NCBI GenBank assembly: GCA_033391075.1
Contig: JAWPMV010000001.1
Coordinates: 5,456,001 to 5,520,000, forward strand
Length of the DNA stretch: 64,000 nt
Source: Bacteroidia bacterium
Lineage (GTDB): Bacteria > Bacteroidota > Bacteroidia > J057
Direction of reading: 5' to 3'
Part shown: positions 40,306 through 48,870 of the stretch, in pieces
Position numbering within the stretch: the stretch's first letter is position 1
How the letters are laid out: each line of letters begins with the position of its first letter
Translations under genes and position numbers: made by a program
The notes under the pieces: generated by a model
The model's database searches: none
Seen by the model: only the letters and a program-made list of their open reading frames with translations
What the model was told of the DNA's origin: nothing

Positions 40306-41472
40306 ATGTTCAAAAAACTTACTCTTTCTACCACCCTCCTGGCTTCCCTCCTTTCTTTCAATACTTCTTCTCTCTCTGCCCAGCTCCCCCTTTATGTTAA
40401 TATGGGTAGCACCTCTACCTGCGGCAACTTCGACCGCGGAGTTGATCTCGTCGGTGATTATGCTCCCGGAGATCATGCCTTCGTTTCCGGTAACAACCTA
40501 CAGGTCTATGCGCCAGCCTCTCACATGAATCAGCCTCGCCCCGATGCCTGTATGTATGGCTCTGAGCTCTTCGCTGAAGGAGATTCAGATTTGGCCTTGA
40601 ACTATTGTTCCCTTACTCCCAATGAAGATATGCTCCTCACCCTTCACTTTGAGGAAATCTATGCAGGTATACAAGCTGCTGGTGTTCGTCAGTTTGATAT
40701 CGTCATCCAGGGTACTACCGTCCTCTCCAATTTTGACATCTGGGCCGAAGCCGATGCCCTCAATGGAGGAAATGGAGGAAACAACATCCCGGTAGACAAA
40801 ACTTTCTCTGTTACAGCAGACGCTTCCGGATGTCTCGAAGTAGTACTCAAGGACATCGGCATGAACAACCCCAAAATCAACGGAATTTCTCTTGAAGCGG
40901 CTAGCGCTTTCCCGGTTGAATTTCTCTCCTTCAATGCAAAAACAAATGTACAGAATGGAGTAGACCTCTTTTGGGAAACTGCCTCCGAACTCAATAATGC
41001 AGGTTTCCAGGTACAGTACAGTACCGATGGAAACAACTATACAAATGCAGCTTTTGTAGAAGGAGTCGGCAACAGCCAGAACATCGAAAGCTATCAATTT
41101 TCTCTCCCGCAAATGGAAGCCGGAAGCTACATCTTCCGTCTCAAGCAGATCGACATCGACGGTGCTTTTGCCTACAGCCAAAGCGTAGAAGTTGCTGTCG
41201 AAGAGCCGGGATCTTTTACACTGGGTCAGGTGTATCCTAATCCCGCTACATCATATGCTTCTGTAGAACTAAAGATCAACCAGACTCAGAAGATCAGCGC
41301 GCAACTGCTTGATTTGCAGGGAAGAGTGATTGATACTCCTTTCGAAGGAACTATCAGAGAAAACACCCTGCTAAACATCGAACTCGATATCGAGAATCAG
41401 CCGGCTGGACTCTATCTCCTCAGAATCAAAGGAACAAAAGGATCAATCACCCAGAAGTTCTTTAAGAAATAG
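40306..41472 (+). CDS. T9SS-secreted malectin-like carbohydrate-binding protein
   Basis: 388 residues. After the signal peptide (ending SSLSAQ), about residues 25-200 resemble a malectin domain: LYVNMGST near the start, LHFEEIYAG and QFDIVIQG strands, and a closing KINGISLE. Malectin folds bind di- or oligosaccharides. A fibronectin-like strand region (DLFWETASELNNAGFQVQYS) follows, as is usual before T9SS domains, and residues about 307-388 form the sorting domain (QVYPNPATS...). It is probably displayed on the surface or released and binds glycans. Monocistronic, with clear promoter and terminator. Confidence 0.85.
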   Translation: MFKKLTLSTTLLASLLSFNTSSLSAQLPLYVNMGSTSTCGNFDRGVDLVGDYAPGDHAFVSGNNLQVYAPASHMNQPRPDACMYGSELFAEGDSDLALNYCSLTPNEDMLLTLHFEEIYAGIQAAGVRQFDIVIQGTTVLSNFDIWAEADALNGGNGGNNIPVDKTFSVTADASGCLEVVLKDIGMNNPKINGISLEAASAFPVEFLSFNAKTNVQNGVDLFWETASELNNAGFQVQYSTDGNNYTNAAFVEGVGNSQNIESYQFSLPQMEAGSYIFRLKQIDIDGAFAYSQSVEVAVEEPGSFTLGQVYPNPATSYASVELKINQTQKISAQLLDLQGRVIDTPFEGTIRENTLLNIELDIENQPAGLYLLRIKGTKGSITQKFFKK

Positions 41473-41530
41473 AACCGCCACAGTATCTAAAGATTTGCAC
41501 GAATTATTTTCCTAAAATTTTGTCTGATGG

Positions 41531-41561
41531 ACCGCTACCAATGGTAGCGGTTCTTTCTTTT
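41531..41561 (+). terminator. Rho-independent terminator of the malectin/T9SS gene
   Basis: ACCGCTACC (41531-41539), loop AAT, GGTAGCGGT (41543-41551), then a T-rich tract TCTTTCTTTT. Confidence 0.88.
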
Positions 41562-41712
41562 ATGCCTCCGCCAAACCAAAGTTTTCAACATAATTTAGAC
41601 GAATCAATTTTTTATTCCCTTGAACTTCGGAGCAAAAATCACGTTATTTATCCCAGATTTTACCCAAGGGCTACGCTGCTGATAGATTCTCAAGAATTTA
41701 AATAAGTCATTG

Positions 41713-42306
41713 ATGAAAAAGCAGTATTCCAAATCCAAAAACACCTGCAAGGTGACCTTTTCCCTACCTGCAGAAGCCACATCGGGTGCAAGTTCTGTAA
41801 CCCTTTTAGGCGACTTCAATGAGTGGAAAGAAGAAGCAGGGATTCCCCTAAAACCCCAAAAGGACGGCTCCTATAGGACACAGGTAGAGCTTTCTAATGG
41901 CCAGAAATACGAATTTCGTTATCTGGTAGATGGATATCGCTGGGAAAACGACTACGCCGCTGATAAATATGTTCCTTCTCCCTATCCAGGTATTGACAAT
42001 TGCGTGGTGGAGATTGAAAATCATATTCCTAAAGCGGCAAGTAAAAGCAAAAGTAAAAAAGATGATCTTCGCAAGATTGAAGGCATCGGTCCCAAGATTG
42101 CAGGACTTCTAAAAGAAGAAGGAGTTTCTAGCTTCAAAGACCTCGCATCTACTTCCGTGGAAAAACTGAAAGAAGTTTTGGTAAAAGCCGGCCCCAGGTT
42201 CAAAATGCATTCTCCCCTTACCTGGCCGCAGCAAGCACAATTGGCTGCTGATGGAAAATGGGAGGAACTTAAGAAGTTGCAAGACGAACTTGTAGGAGGT
42301 AGGTAG
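41713..42306 (+). CDS. CBM48 (glycogen-binding-like) domain fused to a helix-hairpin-helix domain
   Basis: 197 residues from the ATG at 41713 (the codon before is TTG). Residues about 10-105 are a CBM48/AMPK-beta-like fold: VTLLGDFNEW, PLKPQKDGSY and YEFRYLVDG are its signature stretches, which in other proteins bind alpha-glucans. After a Lys/Ser-rich linker (about 110-118) comes a helix-hairpin-helix module, LRKIEGIGPKIAGLLKEEG, as in DUF4332-type and ribosomal or nucleic-acid-binding proteins. No signal peptide: cytoplasmic. The pairing could link glycogen status to another macromolecule, but function is unknown. Confidence 0.8.
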   Translation: MKKQYSKSKNTCKVTFSLPAEATSGASSVTLLGDFNEWKEEAGIPLKPQKDGSYRTQVELSNGQKYEFRYLVDGYRWENDYAADKYVPSPYPGIDNCVVEIENHIPKAASKSKSKKDDLRKIEGIGPKIAGLLKEEGVSSFKDLASTSVEKLKEVLVKAGPRFKMHSPLTWPQQAQLAADGKWEELKKLQDELVGGR

Positions 42307-42511
42307 AGAGATGTTCTTGTATTTTTGTGTTCTGGTAATTGTTTGGGATTATGCAGAGACCTCAACTCCAACACCTTTTTTTGCAGGAAGTAAGAACAAG
42401 GAACAAGGATTGGAGAAATGAGAAGTCTTATTTAACCCTAACAGGCAAACACCCTAAAACACGAATACCTCTTTCATTCTTACCGTATTCCCCACTACCT
42501 TTACCGCCTAC

Positions 42512-43642
42512 ATGGATCACGTAGCGGTCAACACCCGATTATTGCTCCCCGGAAAGCTAGAAGGCATCAGTAGATTTGCTTTCGAGCTCTTAAGCCGTGT
42601 GGTAACATCTCATCCGGATACGCAATTCAGTTTTCTATTCGATCGGCCTTTTGATCCTGCTTATGTATTTGGGGAAAATGTACATCCCTATGTGATCCCT
42701 CCTCAGGCCAGACATCCCTTGCTTTGGTACAGCTGGTTTCATCTGATGGTGCCACGAAAATTGAACATGCTAAAGCCGGATGTTTTCTTTTCTCCCGAAT
42801 TTTACCTGACTTCCCATAAAGAAATTCCGCAGGTTTCGACCATTCACGACCTGGCCTACGAACATCATCCTGAGGATATAGGCAAACTGGCGGCTCGCTA
42901 TTGCCGGCATTATTCTCCCAAATATGCTGCTGCCGCAAAAAAAATCATTACTGTATCAGCATTCAGCAAGCAGGACATCGTAAATACGTATGGAACGAAA
43001 GCTGATAAGATTGAAGTGGTTTACAATGCAGCGGGCAAGCAATTTAAGCCTTTGAGGGAAGAAGAAAAGGCAAAGGTTCGGGAAAAATTCAGCCAGGGAA
43101 AACCATTTTTTCATTTTGTAGGCACCATTCAGCCCCGCAAAAACCTGGAGAATCTGCTCCGAGCTTTCGATCAATTCAAAAGCCAACACGAGAATCCTTG
43201 TCAACTTTTATTAGTGGGGCGAAAGGGATGGAAATATGAGGGAGCCCTAAAGGCATTCGAAAGCATGCGGAACAAAGATGCTGTTCATTTCACAGGCTTT
43301 GTTTCTGATGAGGAGTTGAATCAAATCTATGCAGCTTCAGAAGCCCTGGCCTATGTTCCCTATTTCGAAGGCTTTGGCATTCCTCTGGTTGAAGCCATGC
43401 AAAGTGAAACGGCTATTATTTCCAGCAACGTCAGCTCTTTGCCAGAGGTCGCCGGGGAAGCAGCCCTTATGGTAGACCCCAGAGATCCTGCAGCAATTGC
43501 AGATGCTTTACAAAAGCTTTGGCAGGATAAAGTCTTCAAAAGTCAATTGATTGCGAAAGGGCAAAGGCAGGTTCAGCAATTTAATTGGGAGCAAAGTGCC
43601 CAAAAGCTTTGGGAAGTTTTGCTTTCTGCAAGCAGAAGCTAG
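42512..43642 (+). CDS. Family 4 (GT-B) glycosyltransferase
   Basis: 376 residues, normal for GT4. The C-terminal half has the usual order: FVGTIQPRKNLENLL (donor phosphate loop with Arg/Lys), LVGRKGW, FTGFVSDEELNQIY and the E-x7-E motif EGFGIPLVE (Glu286, Glu294). The N-terminal half carries an acceptor-domain Gly loop (LEGISRFA) and VSTIHDLAYEHHPE. It transfers a nucleotide-activated sugar, retaining configuration, most likely during polysaccharide or glycolipid synthesis; related mannosyl- and rhamnosyltransferases exist, so the sugar is not decided. No other polysaccharide genes surround it. Confidence 0.9.
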   Translation: MDHVAVNTRLLLPGKLEGISRFAFELLSRVVTSHPDTQFSFLFDRPFDPAYVFGENVHPYVIPPQARHPLLWYSWFHLMVPRKLNMLKPDVFFSPEFYLTSHKEIPQVSTIHDLAYEHHPEDIGKLAARYCRHYSPKYAAAAKKIITVSAFSKQDIVNTYGTKADKIEVVYNAAGKQFKPLREEEKAKVREKFSQGKPFFHFVGTIQPRKNLENLLRAFDQFKSQHENPCQLLLVGRKGWKYEGALKAFESMRNKDAVHFTGFVSDEELNQIYAASEALAYVPYFEGFGIPLVEAMQSETAIISSNVSSLPEVAGEAALMVDPRDPAAIADALQKLWQDKVFKSQLIAKGQRQVQQFNWEQSAQKLWEVLLSASRS

Positions 43643-43745
43643 CAATGTTTGCTGGCAGACATACCACAAAAATTTCTCCTATCAATTTTACCCTATATTC
43701 GAAATCCTTATTTTACAGTTTCACAGGTAAAATAAAGCATTCCCA

Positions 43746-44534
43746 ATGAACGAATCATCCGTACGCTATACAGAGCAGGGCGCCATTGCGACCCTCACCC
43801 TCAATCGCCCGGCACAGTACAATGCCCTCAATATGGAGCTATTGGAAAATCTGGGACAGCATCTTGATCAGATCGCTAAAAGAGAGGATATCCGGGTTGT
43901 CATCCTGGCAGCAGAGGGCAAAGCCTTTTGTCCGGGCCATGACCTCAAAGAGATGAGAGGCGACAGAAGCCAGAAATATGGAGATGCCCTTTTTGGGAAA
44001 TGCAGTGAAGTAATGCTGAAGATTCACAAATTGCCTCAAGCAGTCATTGCACAGGTGCAGGGAGTAGCAACGGCTGCTGGCTGTCAATTGGTAGGGACTT
44101 GCGATCTGGCTGTTGCGGCTGAACATGCAAGGTTTGCGACTTCAGGGATCAATATGGGGCTGTTTTGTTCTACCCCTGCCGTAGCTTTGAGCAGAAATGT
44201 GGGAAGAAAGAAGTCTATGGAAATGTTATTGACAGGGGAATTCCTGACTGCGAAAGAAGCGCAGGCAGAAGGACTGGTCAATCGTGTGGTTCCCGCTGAT
44301 GAACTGGAGGAAGCCACCCTTGCATTGGCACAAAACATTGCAGCAAAATCCCCAGCCTCTGTTCGAATTGGAAAAGAGATGTTTTACAAACAACTCAATA
44401 TGGGCCTTGAAGATGCCTATGCCTATGCAAGTGAACGGATTGTTTGTAATATGATGGAGGATGATGTAGAAGAAGGATTAAATGCTTTCGTGGAAAAGCG
44501 GAAGCCCGAATGGGGAAAGAAAAAAGTACAATAA
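43746..44534 (+). CDS. Enoyl-CoA hydratase/isomerase (crotonase) family protein, ECHDC3-like
   Basis: 262 residues with crotonase-fold features: ATLTLNRPAQYNALN, the oxyanion-hole stretch KAFCPGHDLKEM, and GVATAAGCQLVGTCD. At the two places where hydratases have catalytic glutamates this protein has Gln114 (AGCQL) and Gly134 (TSGINMG), so classical 2-enoyl-CoA hydration is not expected; this is also the pattern of the ECHDC3 branch, for which other activities have been suggested. It is followed after 18 bases by metY on the same strand and is probably in its operon. Confidence 0.85.
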   Translation: MNESSVRYTEQGAIATLTLNRPAQYNALNMELLENLGQHLDQIAKREDIRVVILAAEGKAFCPGHDLKEMRGDRSQKYGDALFGKCSEVMLKIHKLPQAVIAQVQGVATAAGCQLVGTCDLAVAAEHARFATSGINMGLFCSTPAVALSRNVGRKKSMEMLLTGEFLTAKEAQAEGLVNRVVPADELEEATLALAQNIAAKSPASVRIGKEMFYKQLNMGLEDAYAYASERIVCNMMEDDVEEGLNAFVEKRKPEWGKKKVQ

Positions 44535-44552
44535 GCAGGAAGAAGATTTTAT

Positions 44553-45848
44553 ATGTCTGAAAGAAGAAAATTTGGCTTTGAAACGAGGATGCTCCATGCC
44601 GGGCACATCCCCGACGCAGTTACAGGAGCAAGAGCAGTACCTATTTATCAAACGACTTCTTACGTCTTTGATGATGCTGATAAAGCCGCTCAATTATTTG
44701 AGCTAAAACAATACGGCAACATCTACACCCGAATCAATAATCCGACTACCGCTGTATTTGAGGAAAGGGTAGCTTCTCTTGAAAATGGAACCGGAGCCCT
44801 GGCTACGGCTTCCGGCATGGCCGCTCAGTTTGCGACTTTGATGACCTTGCTTAATCCGGGGGATGAGGTAGTAGCTTCTTCGCATTTGTATGGCGGTACC
44901 ATGACTCAGTTTGTCCATACCCTGCAAAAACTCAATGTCAAGGTACACTTCGTAGATCCGACAAAGATGGAGGAATGGGAAAAAGCCATCACTCCTCAAA
45001 CTCGAATGTTGTATGGAGAAACTATTGGAAATCCGCAGGGAAGTATCCTGGATATTGAGAGGATCTCGGCTTTGGCCAAACAGAAAAAAATACCCCTCGT
45101 TATAGACAATACCTTTGCATCCCCTTATCTCTGTCAACCCTTGGAGCATGGAGCGGATATTGTCGTTCATTCAGCCACCAAATTTATCGGCGGACATGGA
45201 AGTTCGATAGGTGGTGTGATCGTAGATTCGGGGAAATTTGATTTCAGCAATTACCCTAGTATAGCCGATCCAACTCCCGCCTATCACGATCTCAAATTTT
45301 ATGAGACATTTGGGCACTATGGCTTTTTGATGAAAGCGCGTACGGTAACGCTTAGGGACACGGGAGCATGTATTTCTCCTTTCAATGCTTTCATGTTGAT
45401 TCAAGGCCTGGAGACGCTTTCGATTCGTATGGATCGTCATGTTCAAAATGCCCTTGCAATTGCTCAATTCCTCCAAAATCACAAAGAGGTAGCCTGGGTA
45501 AAATATGCGGGATTGAAAGATAGTCCCTACCATGAGCTCTCAAAGAAGTATACTCCCAAAGGGCCAGGAGCGGTCTTTTCTTTTGGATTAAAAGCAGGCA
45601 AAGGAGATGTACGGCAAAAGGGAAAAGATTTTATTGAAAATTTGAATCTCTTTTCTCATTTGGCCAATGTGGGAGATGCCAGAAGTCTGGTTATTCATCC
45701 GGCCTCAACTACGCATCAACAGCTTTCAGACGACGAACTGAAAGCTGCAGGCATCAGTCCTGAACTTATTCGTTTTTCTGTAGGATTAGAAACTTTAGAA
45801 GATTTATTATGGGATCTGGAACAGTCCTTTCATGCGATATCTCGATGA
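44553..45848 (+). CDS. metY: O-acetylhomoserine sulfhydrylase / aminocarboxypropyltransferase
   Basis: 431 residues, the length of MetY; cystathionine gamma-synthases of the same fold are about 50 residues shorter. PLP is bound by Lys210 (SATKFIGGHG); the TRINNPT, ATASGMAAQFATL, YGGT and DNTFASPY segments form the active site. It joins sulfide with O-acetyl-L-homoserine to give homocysteine for methionine synthesis. The next gene overlaps its stop (ATGA), so translation is coupled. Confidence 0.9.
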   Translation: MSERRKFGFETRMLHAGHIPDAVTGARAVPIYQTTSYVFDDADKAAQLFELKQYGNIYTRINNPTTAVFEERVASLENGTGALATASGMAAQFATLMTLLNPGDEVVASSHLYGGTMTQFVHTLQKLNVKVHFVDPTKMEEWEKAITPQTRMLYGETIGNPQGSILDIERISALAKQKKIPLVIDNTFASPYLCQPLEHGADIVVHSATKFIGGHGSSIGGVIVDSGKFDFSNYPSIADPTPAYHDLKFYETFGHYGFLMKARTVTLRDTGACISPFNAFMLIQGLETLSIRMDRHVQNALAIAQFLQNHKEVAWVKYAGLKDSPYHELSKKYTPKGPGAVFSFGLKAGKGDVRQKGKDFIENLNLFSHLANVGDARSLVIHPASTTHQQLSDDELKAAGISPELIRFSVGLETLEDLLWDLEQSFHAISR

Positions 45849-46348
45849 ATACCAAGCTCAATGCAGAAGAGCGAGCTTTGTATCAAAACCCTAATGAAAT
45901 CCGACAATTACTCGGAACTGCACATACCATAGCCATGGTAGGTTTATCGGATAAACCCGAAAGGCCCAGCAATTTTGTTGCTTCCTATCTCCTTTCAGAA
46001 GGCTACAAAGTGATTCCGGTCAATCCGAGAAAAGAGGAAATTCTTGGTCAAAAGTCTTATCCTGATCTTAAGAGCATTCCGGAGAAAGTGGATATGGTAG
46101 ATATCTTTCGGGCAGCTCCTTTTTGTGGGCCGATAGTTGAGGAGGCGATAGAGATTGGGGCGAAAGCTGTTTGGCTGCAGTTAGGCATTCTGAATAGGGA
46201 TGCAGCGGCAGCAGCAAAAGCGGCGGGCCTGATCAGTATTATGGATCGCTGTGTCAAAATGGAGCATGGCCGTTATAATGGCAGCCTGCATTGGGTGGGA
46301 ATGAATACAGAAATCATTTCTGCAAAAAAAGCAAAGAGATTCTTTTAG
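45845..46348 (+). CDS. CoA-binding protein, YccU-like
   Basis: 167 residues from the ATG at 45845, which overlaps the metY stop as ATGA; the longer frame that reads into metY is less likely. It is one Rossmann-like CoA_binding domain with TIAMVGLSDKPERPSN (dinucleotide/CoA phosphate loop), VIPVNPRKEEILG and KAVWLQLGI, and the MDRCVKMEH end typical of YccU. Such proteins bind CoA or its thioesters; their cellular role is not settled. Coupling to metY suggests a role tied to sulfur amino-acid metabolism. Confidence 0.88.
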   Translation: MNTKLNAEERALYQNPNEIRQLLGTAHTIAMVGLSDKPERPSNFVASYLLSEGYKVIPVNPRKEEILGQKSYPDLKSIPEKVDMVDIFRAAPFCGPIVEEAIEIGAKAVWLQLGILNRDAAAAAKAAGLISIMDRCVKMEHGRYNGSLHWVGMNTEIISAKKAKRFF

Positions 46349-47163
46349 GCTGTTGAATTAAGCAAGACCTGGATTCTTTCTGTATGTTTTTGGTAGGCGC
46401 TTTTAAAATATTTTTGAAGCTTCTCTTCCATTTGAATTTCTCGTAGATTCATTTCCTCCAGTACACTGAAGGCTTCATATTCGTAGGTTTTCCCCTCTCG
46501 TTTGGCCTTCGCTTTTTTCCGACGAAATAAGGCCAATTGACCTTTCAGTCGTTGAATTTCCTCTTCATGAGATTGCTTGAAAGCCCGGTAGTCTCCCTGC
46601 AAGTGGCTGATCAGTTTCCCTGCCAGTGGAAGATTCTTCCATCTATTTTGCAAGGCTTCTAGCATCCGGGGAACAGGATCAGGCCGAAATTTATGCAATA
46701 TCTTCTTCAACTCTTCCTTCTTTCGCCCCCAACGCCCTATATCAAAACTATAGGTTACATTCAGTCTTCCTAAAGGCTCCGGATGACCTGAATGATCAAA
46801 TTTCCGCTTCAAACGAAGAAGTACCTCCAGCAAACCTACTTTCGTTGACTTCTGAATATTTTTGGCTTCCTCTGAAAGGTGTTTTGCCCGGCTCAACTTT
46901 TCCATGATATCAAGAACTTCTTTTTTCAGAAAGGCCCGATCTGATTCCGGAAAGCTTTTAAAGCCTTTAACCATGAAAACCTCATTTTCAAGGATTTCCC
47001 ATTTTTCAGCATAATAGGCAAAACGTTTTTTATACAGTTTCTCTAAACGGGCTGCATTACCCATAAACTTATTTGCCTCAGGTATGAGTCGCTTGATGTT
47101 GGCAAACTGATTTTCCAGAAAAATGAGCGAGGAAGTACCAAGTAGTAAGGTCGTGCTATGCAT
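46345..47163 (-). CDS. Basic helical protein of unknown function (272 aa)
   Basis: No known family is recognised. The product is rich in Lys, Arg, Glu and Leu, almost fully helical by eye, with probable coiled coil at about 185-260 (EEEIQRLKGQLALFRRKK). No signal peptide or membrane span is convincing, although the first 17 residues are fairly hydrophobic. The basic character might suit nucleic-acid or polyphosphate binding, but no motif proves it. Its 3' end overlaps that of the CoA-binding gene by 4 bases, tail to tail. Confidence 0.65.
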   Translation of the reverse strand: MHSTTLLLGTSSLIFLENQFANIKRLIPEANKFMGNAARLEKLYKKRFAYYAEKWEILENEVFMVKGFKSFPESDRAFLKKEVLDIMEKLSRAKHLSEEAKNIQKSTKVGLLEVLLRLKRKFDHSGHPEPLGRLNVTYSFDIGRWGRKKEELKKILHKFRPDPVPRMLEALQNRWKNLPLAGKLISHLQGDYRAFKQSHEEEIQRLKGQLALFRRKKAKAKREGKTYEYEAFSVLEEMNLREIQMEEKLQKYFKSAYQKHTERIQVLLNSTA

Positions 47164-47387
47164 AATACCTCATCTTACGGCAGATTTAATGTGGAGTTAT
47201 CTCCCCCCAAGTTCTTAGTTATTTCGAAATTTTCAGCCAAGCCCTTATTTATTCGCTAACAAACTGGCACATTTGTTGAAGATTTTTATATCTTGAACAA
47301 TTCGTCGATTTATTTCTTACAGCCTAAAACTCCCTTCCCGTCAGCAAAAGAGCTGGACAGGTCTATCTCTTTTAGAACTTAGACATC

Positions 47388-48497
47388 ATGGAGGATTCCT
47401 CATTTAACAAAGTACTTCAAAGAGCTATTGAAAGTTCCAAGACCGGAGTAGTCATTGCAGATTATCAATTGCCGGATATTCCTTTGATCTATATCAATCC
47501 CATTTTTGAAGAAATGACGGGCTATACGGTTGAAGAGTGTCTGGGAAAGAATTGTAGATTTCTTCAGGGTCCGGATACTGATCCGGAACAAGTCACTATC
47601 ATTCGTGAAGCTATTAAAAATGGAAAGGAGTGTAAGGTCCGTCTCCTGAATTACCGAAAAGACGGTACAAGCTTTTGGAACGAACTCAGCCTTTCCCCTG
47701 TTTTTGATGAAGCAGGAATACTTACTCACTATATCGGCATACAGGATGATATAAGTAAGGAGATCGAAAATGAGGAAAAACTAAAAACTGCGAGAGCAGC
47801 TGCAGAATCGGCGAGCAAACTTAAAACAGAATTCCTGAATATCATTAGTCACGAACTACGCACTCCTCTAACCGTCATGTTGGGAAATCTTCCCTTGTTA
47901 AAGGACCCTGAGCAAATGCCGGACAATGAAGAGGTGGCTGAAATTGCAAGTGATATTGAAGAATCGGGCCTTCACCTCCTCGAACTCATCAATGAATTGC
48001 TGGATATATCTCGCATAGAGGAAGGCAGAATGAAACTCGATAGACAAAACCTTTCTGTGAAAGATTGTCTGGAAGATGCCTTGCATCAGGTCCATCATTT
48101 AGCCGATCATAAAGGACTGGAAATAAAAATCAATGAGCAGGCTGATTTTATCTTCTTTGCTGATCAGATGCGGGTAAAACAAATCCTGATCAACCTTCTG
48201 GGAAATGCGATAAAATTTACAGATGAAGGTTTTATAGAAATTACCACGGATGTAAATGAGCAAATGGGATTGATAAGCATCCGGGATACAGGATGTGGAA
48301 TTGAGGAAAAATTTCTCCCTCATGTTTTTGATGTCTTCAGGAGAGCAGATGGTACGGTAACTCGGGCTAGAAGTGGATCTGGCTTAGGACTGGCAATTAC
48401 AAAGAAATTGGTAAATATTCAGGAGGGTAGAATAGAGGCGGAAAGTACATTTGGACAAGGAAGCACCTTCAGCATTTTCTTTCCTATTATTTCTTAA
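47388..48497 (+). CDS. LOV-domain histidine kinase (predicted blue-light sensor)
   Basis: 369 residues: one LOV-type PAS domain at about 12-125, HisKA at about 145-210 and HATPase_c at about 250-368. The LOV signature GKNCRFLQG contains the photoactive Cys56; flavin-contacting positions are also kept: Asn37 (YINP), Asn88 (NYRKDG), Asn98 (FWNEL) and Gln119 (IGIQDD). So the domain should bind FMN and form a cysteinyl-flavin adduct in blue light (family knowledge). The kinase has His155 (ISHELRTP), LLGNAIKFT, DTGCGIE and GSGLGLAI boxes. No membrane span: cytoplasmic. It starts a three-gene signalling unit. Confidence 0.92.
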   Translation: MEDSSFNKVLQRAIESSKTGVVIADYQLPDIPLIYINPIFEEMTGYTVEECLGKNCRFLQGPDTDPEQVTIIREAIKNGKECKVRLLNYRKDGTSFWNELSLSPVFDEAGILTHYIGIQDDISKEIENEEKLKTARAAAESASKLKTEFLNIISHELRTPLTVMLGNLPLLKDPEQMPDNEEVAEIASDIEESGLHLLELINELLDISRIEEGRMKLDRQNLSVKDCLEDALHQVHHLADHKGLEIKINEQADFIFFADQMRVKQILINLLGNAIKFTDEGFIEITTDVNEQMGLISIRDTGCGIEEKFLPHVFDVFRRADGTVTRARSGSGLGLAITKKLVNIQEGRIEAESTFGQGSTFSIFFPIIS

Positions 48498-48508
48498 GGC
48501 ATAAGGCA

Positions 48509-48865
48509 ATGGAAAAACGAATCCTAATCATAGATGATGACAAAAAGGTAGCCCGTATGCTTTACCGCCGAATAAAGCGCATGGGAATTGAGCCGGTTCT
48601 AGTAAACACAGGCAAAGAAGGCCTGGAGAAAAGCATCGAGCTTGAGCCAGAACTCATTCTGCTAGACATTCGCATGCCGGGTATGGATGGCTATACAGTT
48701 GCAAAAAAGCTACGAGAAAGAGGTTATCCCGGAATCATAGTTGCCTGTTCAGCATCTATAGGAGCAAAAGAAACACAACTGACTACCGAAGCGGGCTGCG
48801 ATGATTTTATTGCAAAACCCATAGATGAACATTTTGAAAATAAGATCTTAACCCTGATTAGTTAA
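48509..48865 (+). CDS. Single-domain response regulator
   Basis: 118-residue CheY-like receiver: Asp10/Asp11 (IDDD), phospho-acceptor Asp53 (LLDIRMPGMDG), Ser81 and Lys103 (AKPI). No output domain. It starts 11 bases after the LOV kinase stop and ends 5 bases before the next gene, so the three are surely co-transcribed, and it probably shuttles phosphate between the two kinases or to an outside phosphotransferase. Confidence 0.92.
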   Translation: MEKRILIIDDDKKVARMLYRRIKRMGIEPVLVNTGKEGLEKSIELEPELILLDIRMPGMDGYTVAKKLRERGYPGIIVACSASIGAKETQLTTEAGCDDFIAKPIDEHFENKILTLIS

Positions 48866-48870
48866 AAGAC

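Noticed and set aside
45809-45844. Extended start of the CoA-binding protein inside metY
   Set aside because: The ATG at 45845 gives an ATGA stop-start overlap and a product that begins like other YccU-type proteins.
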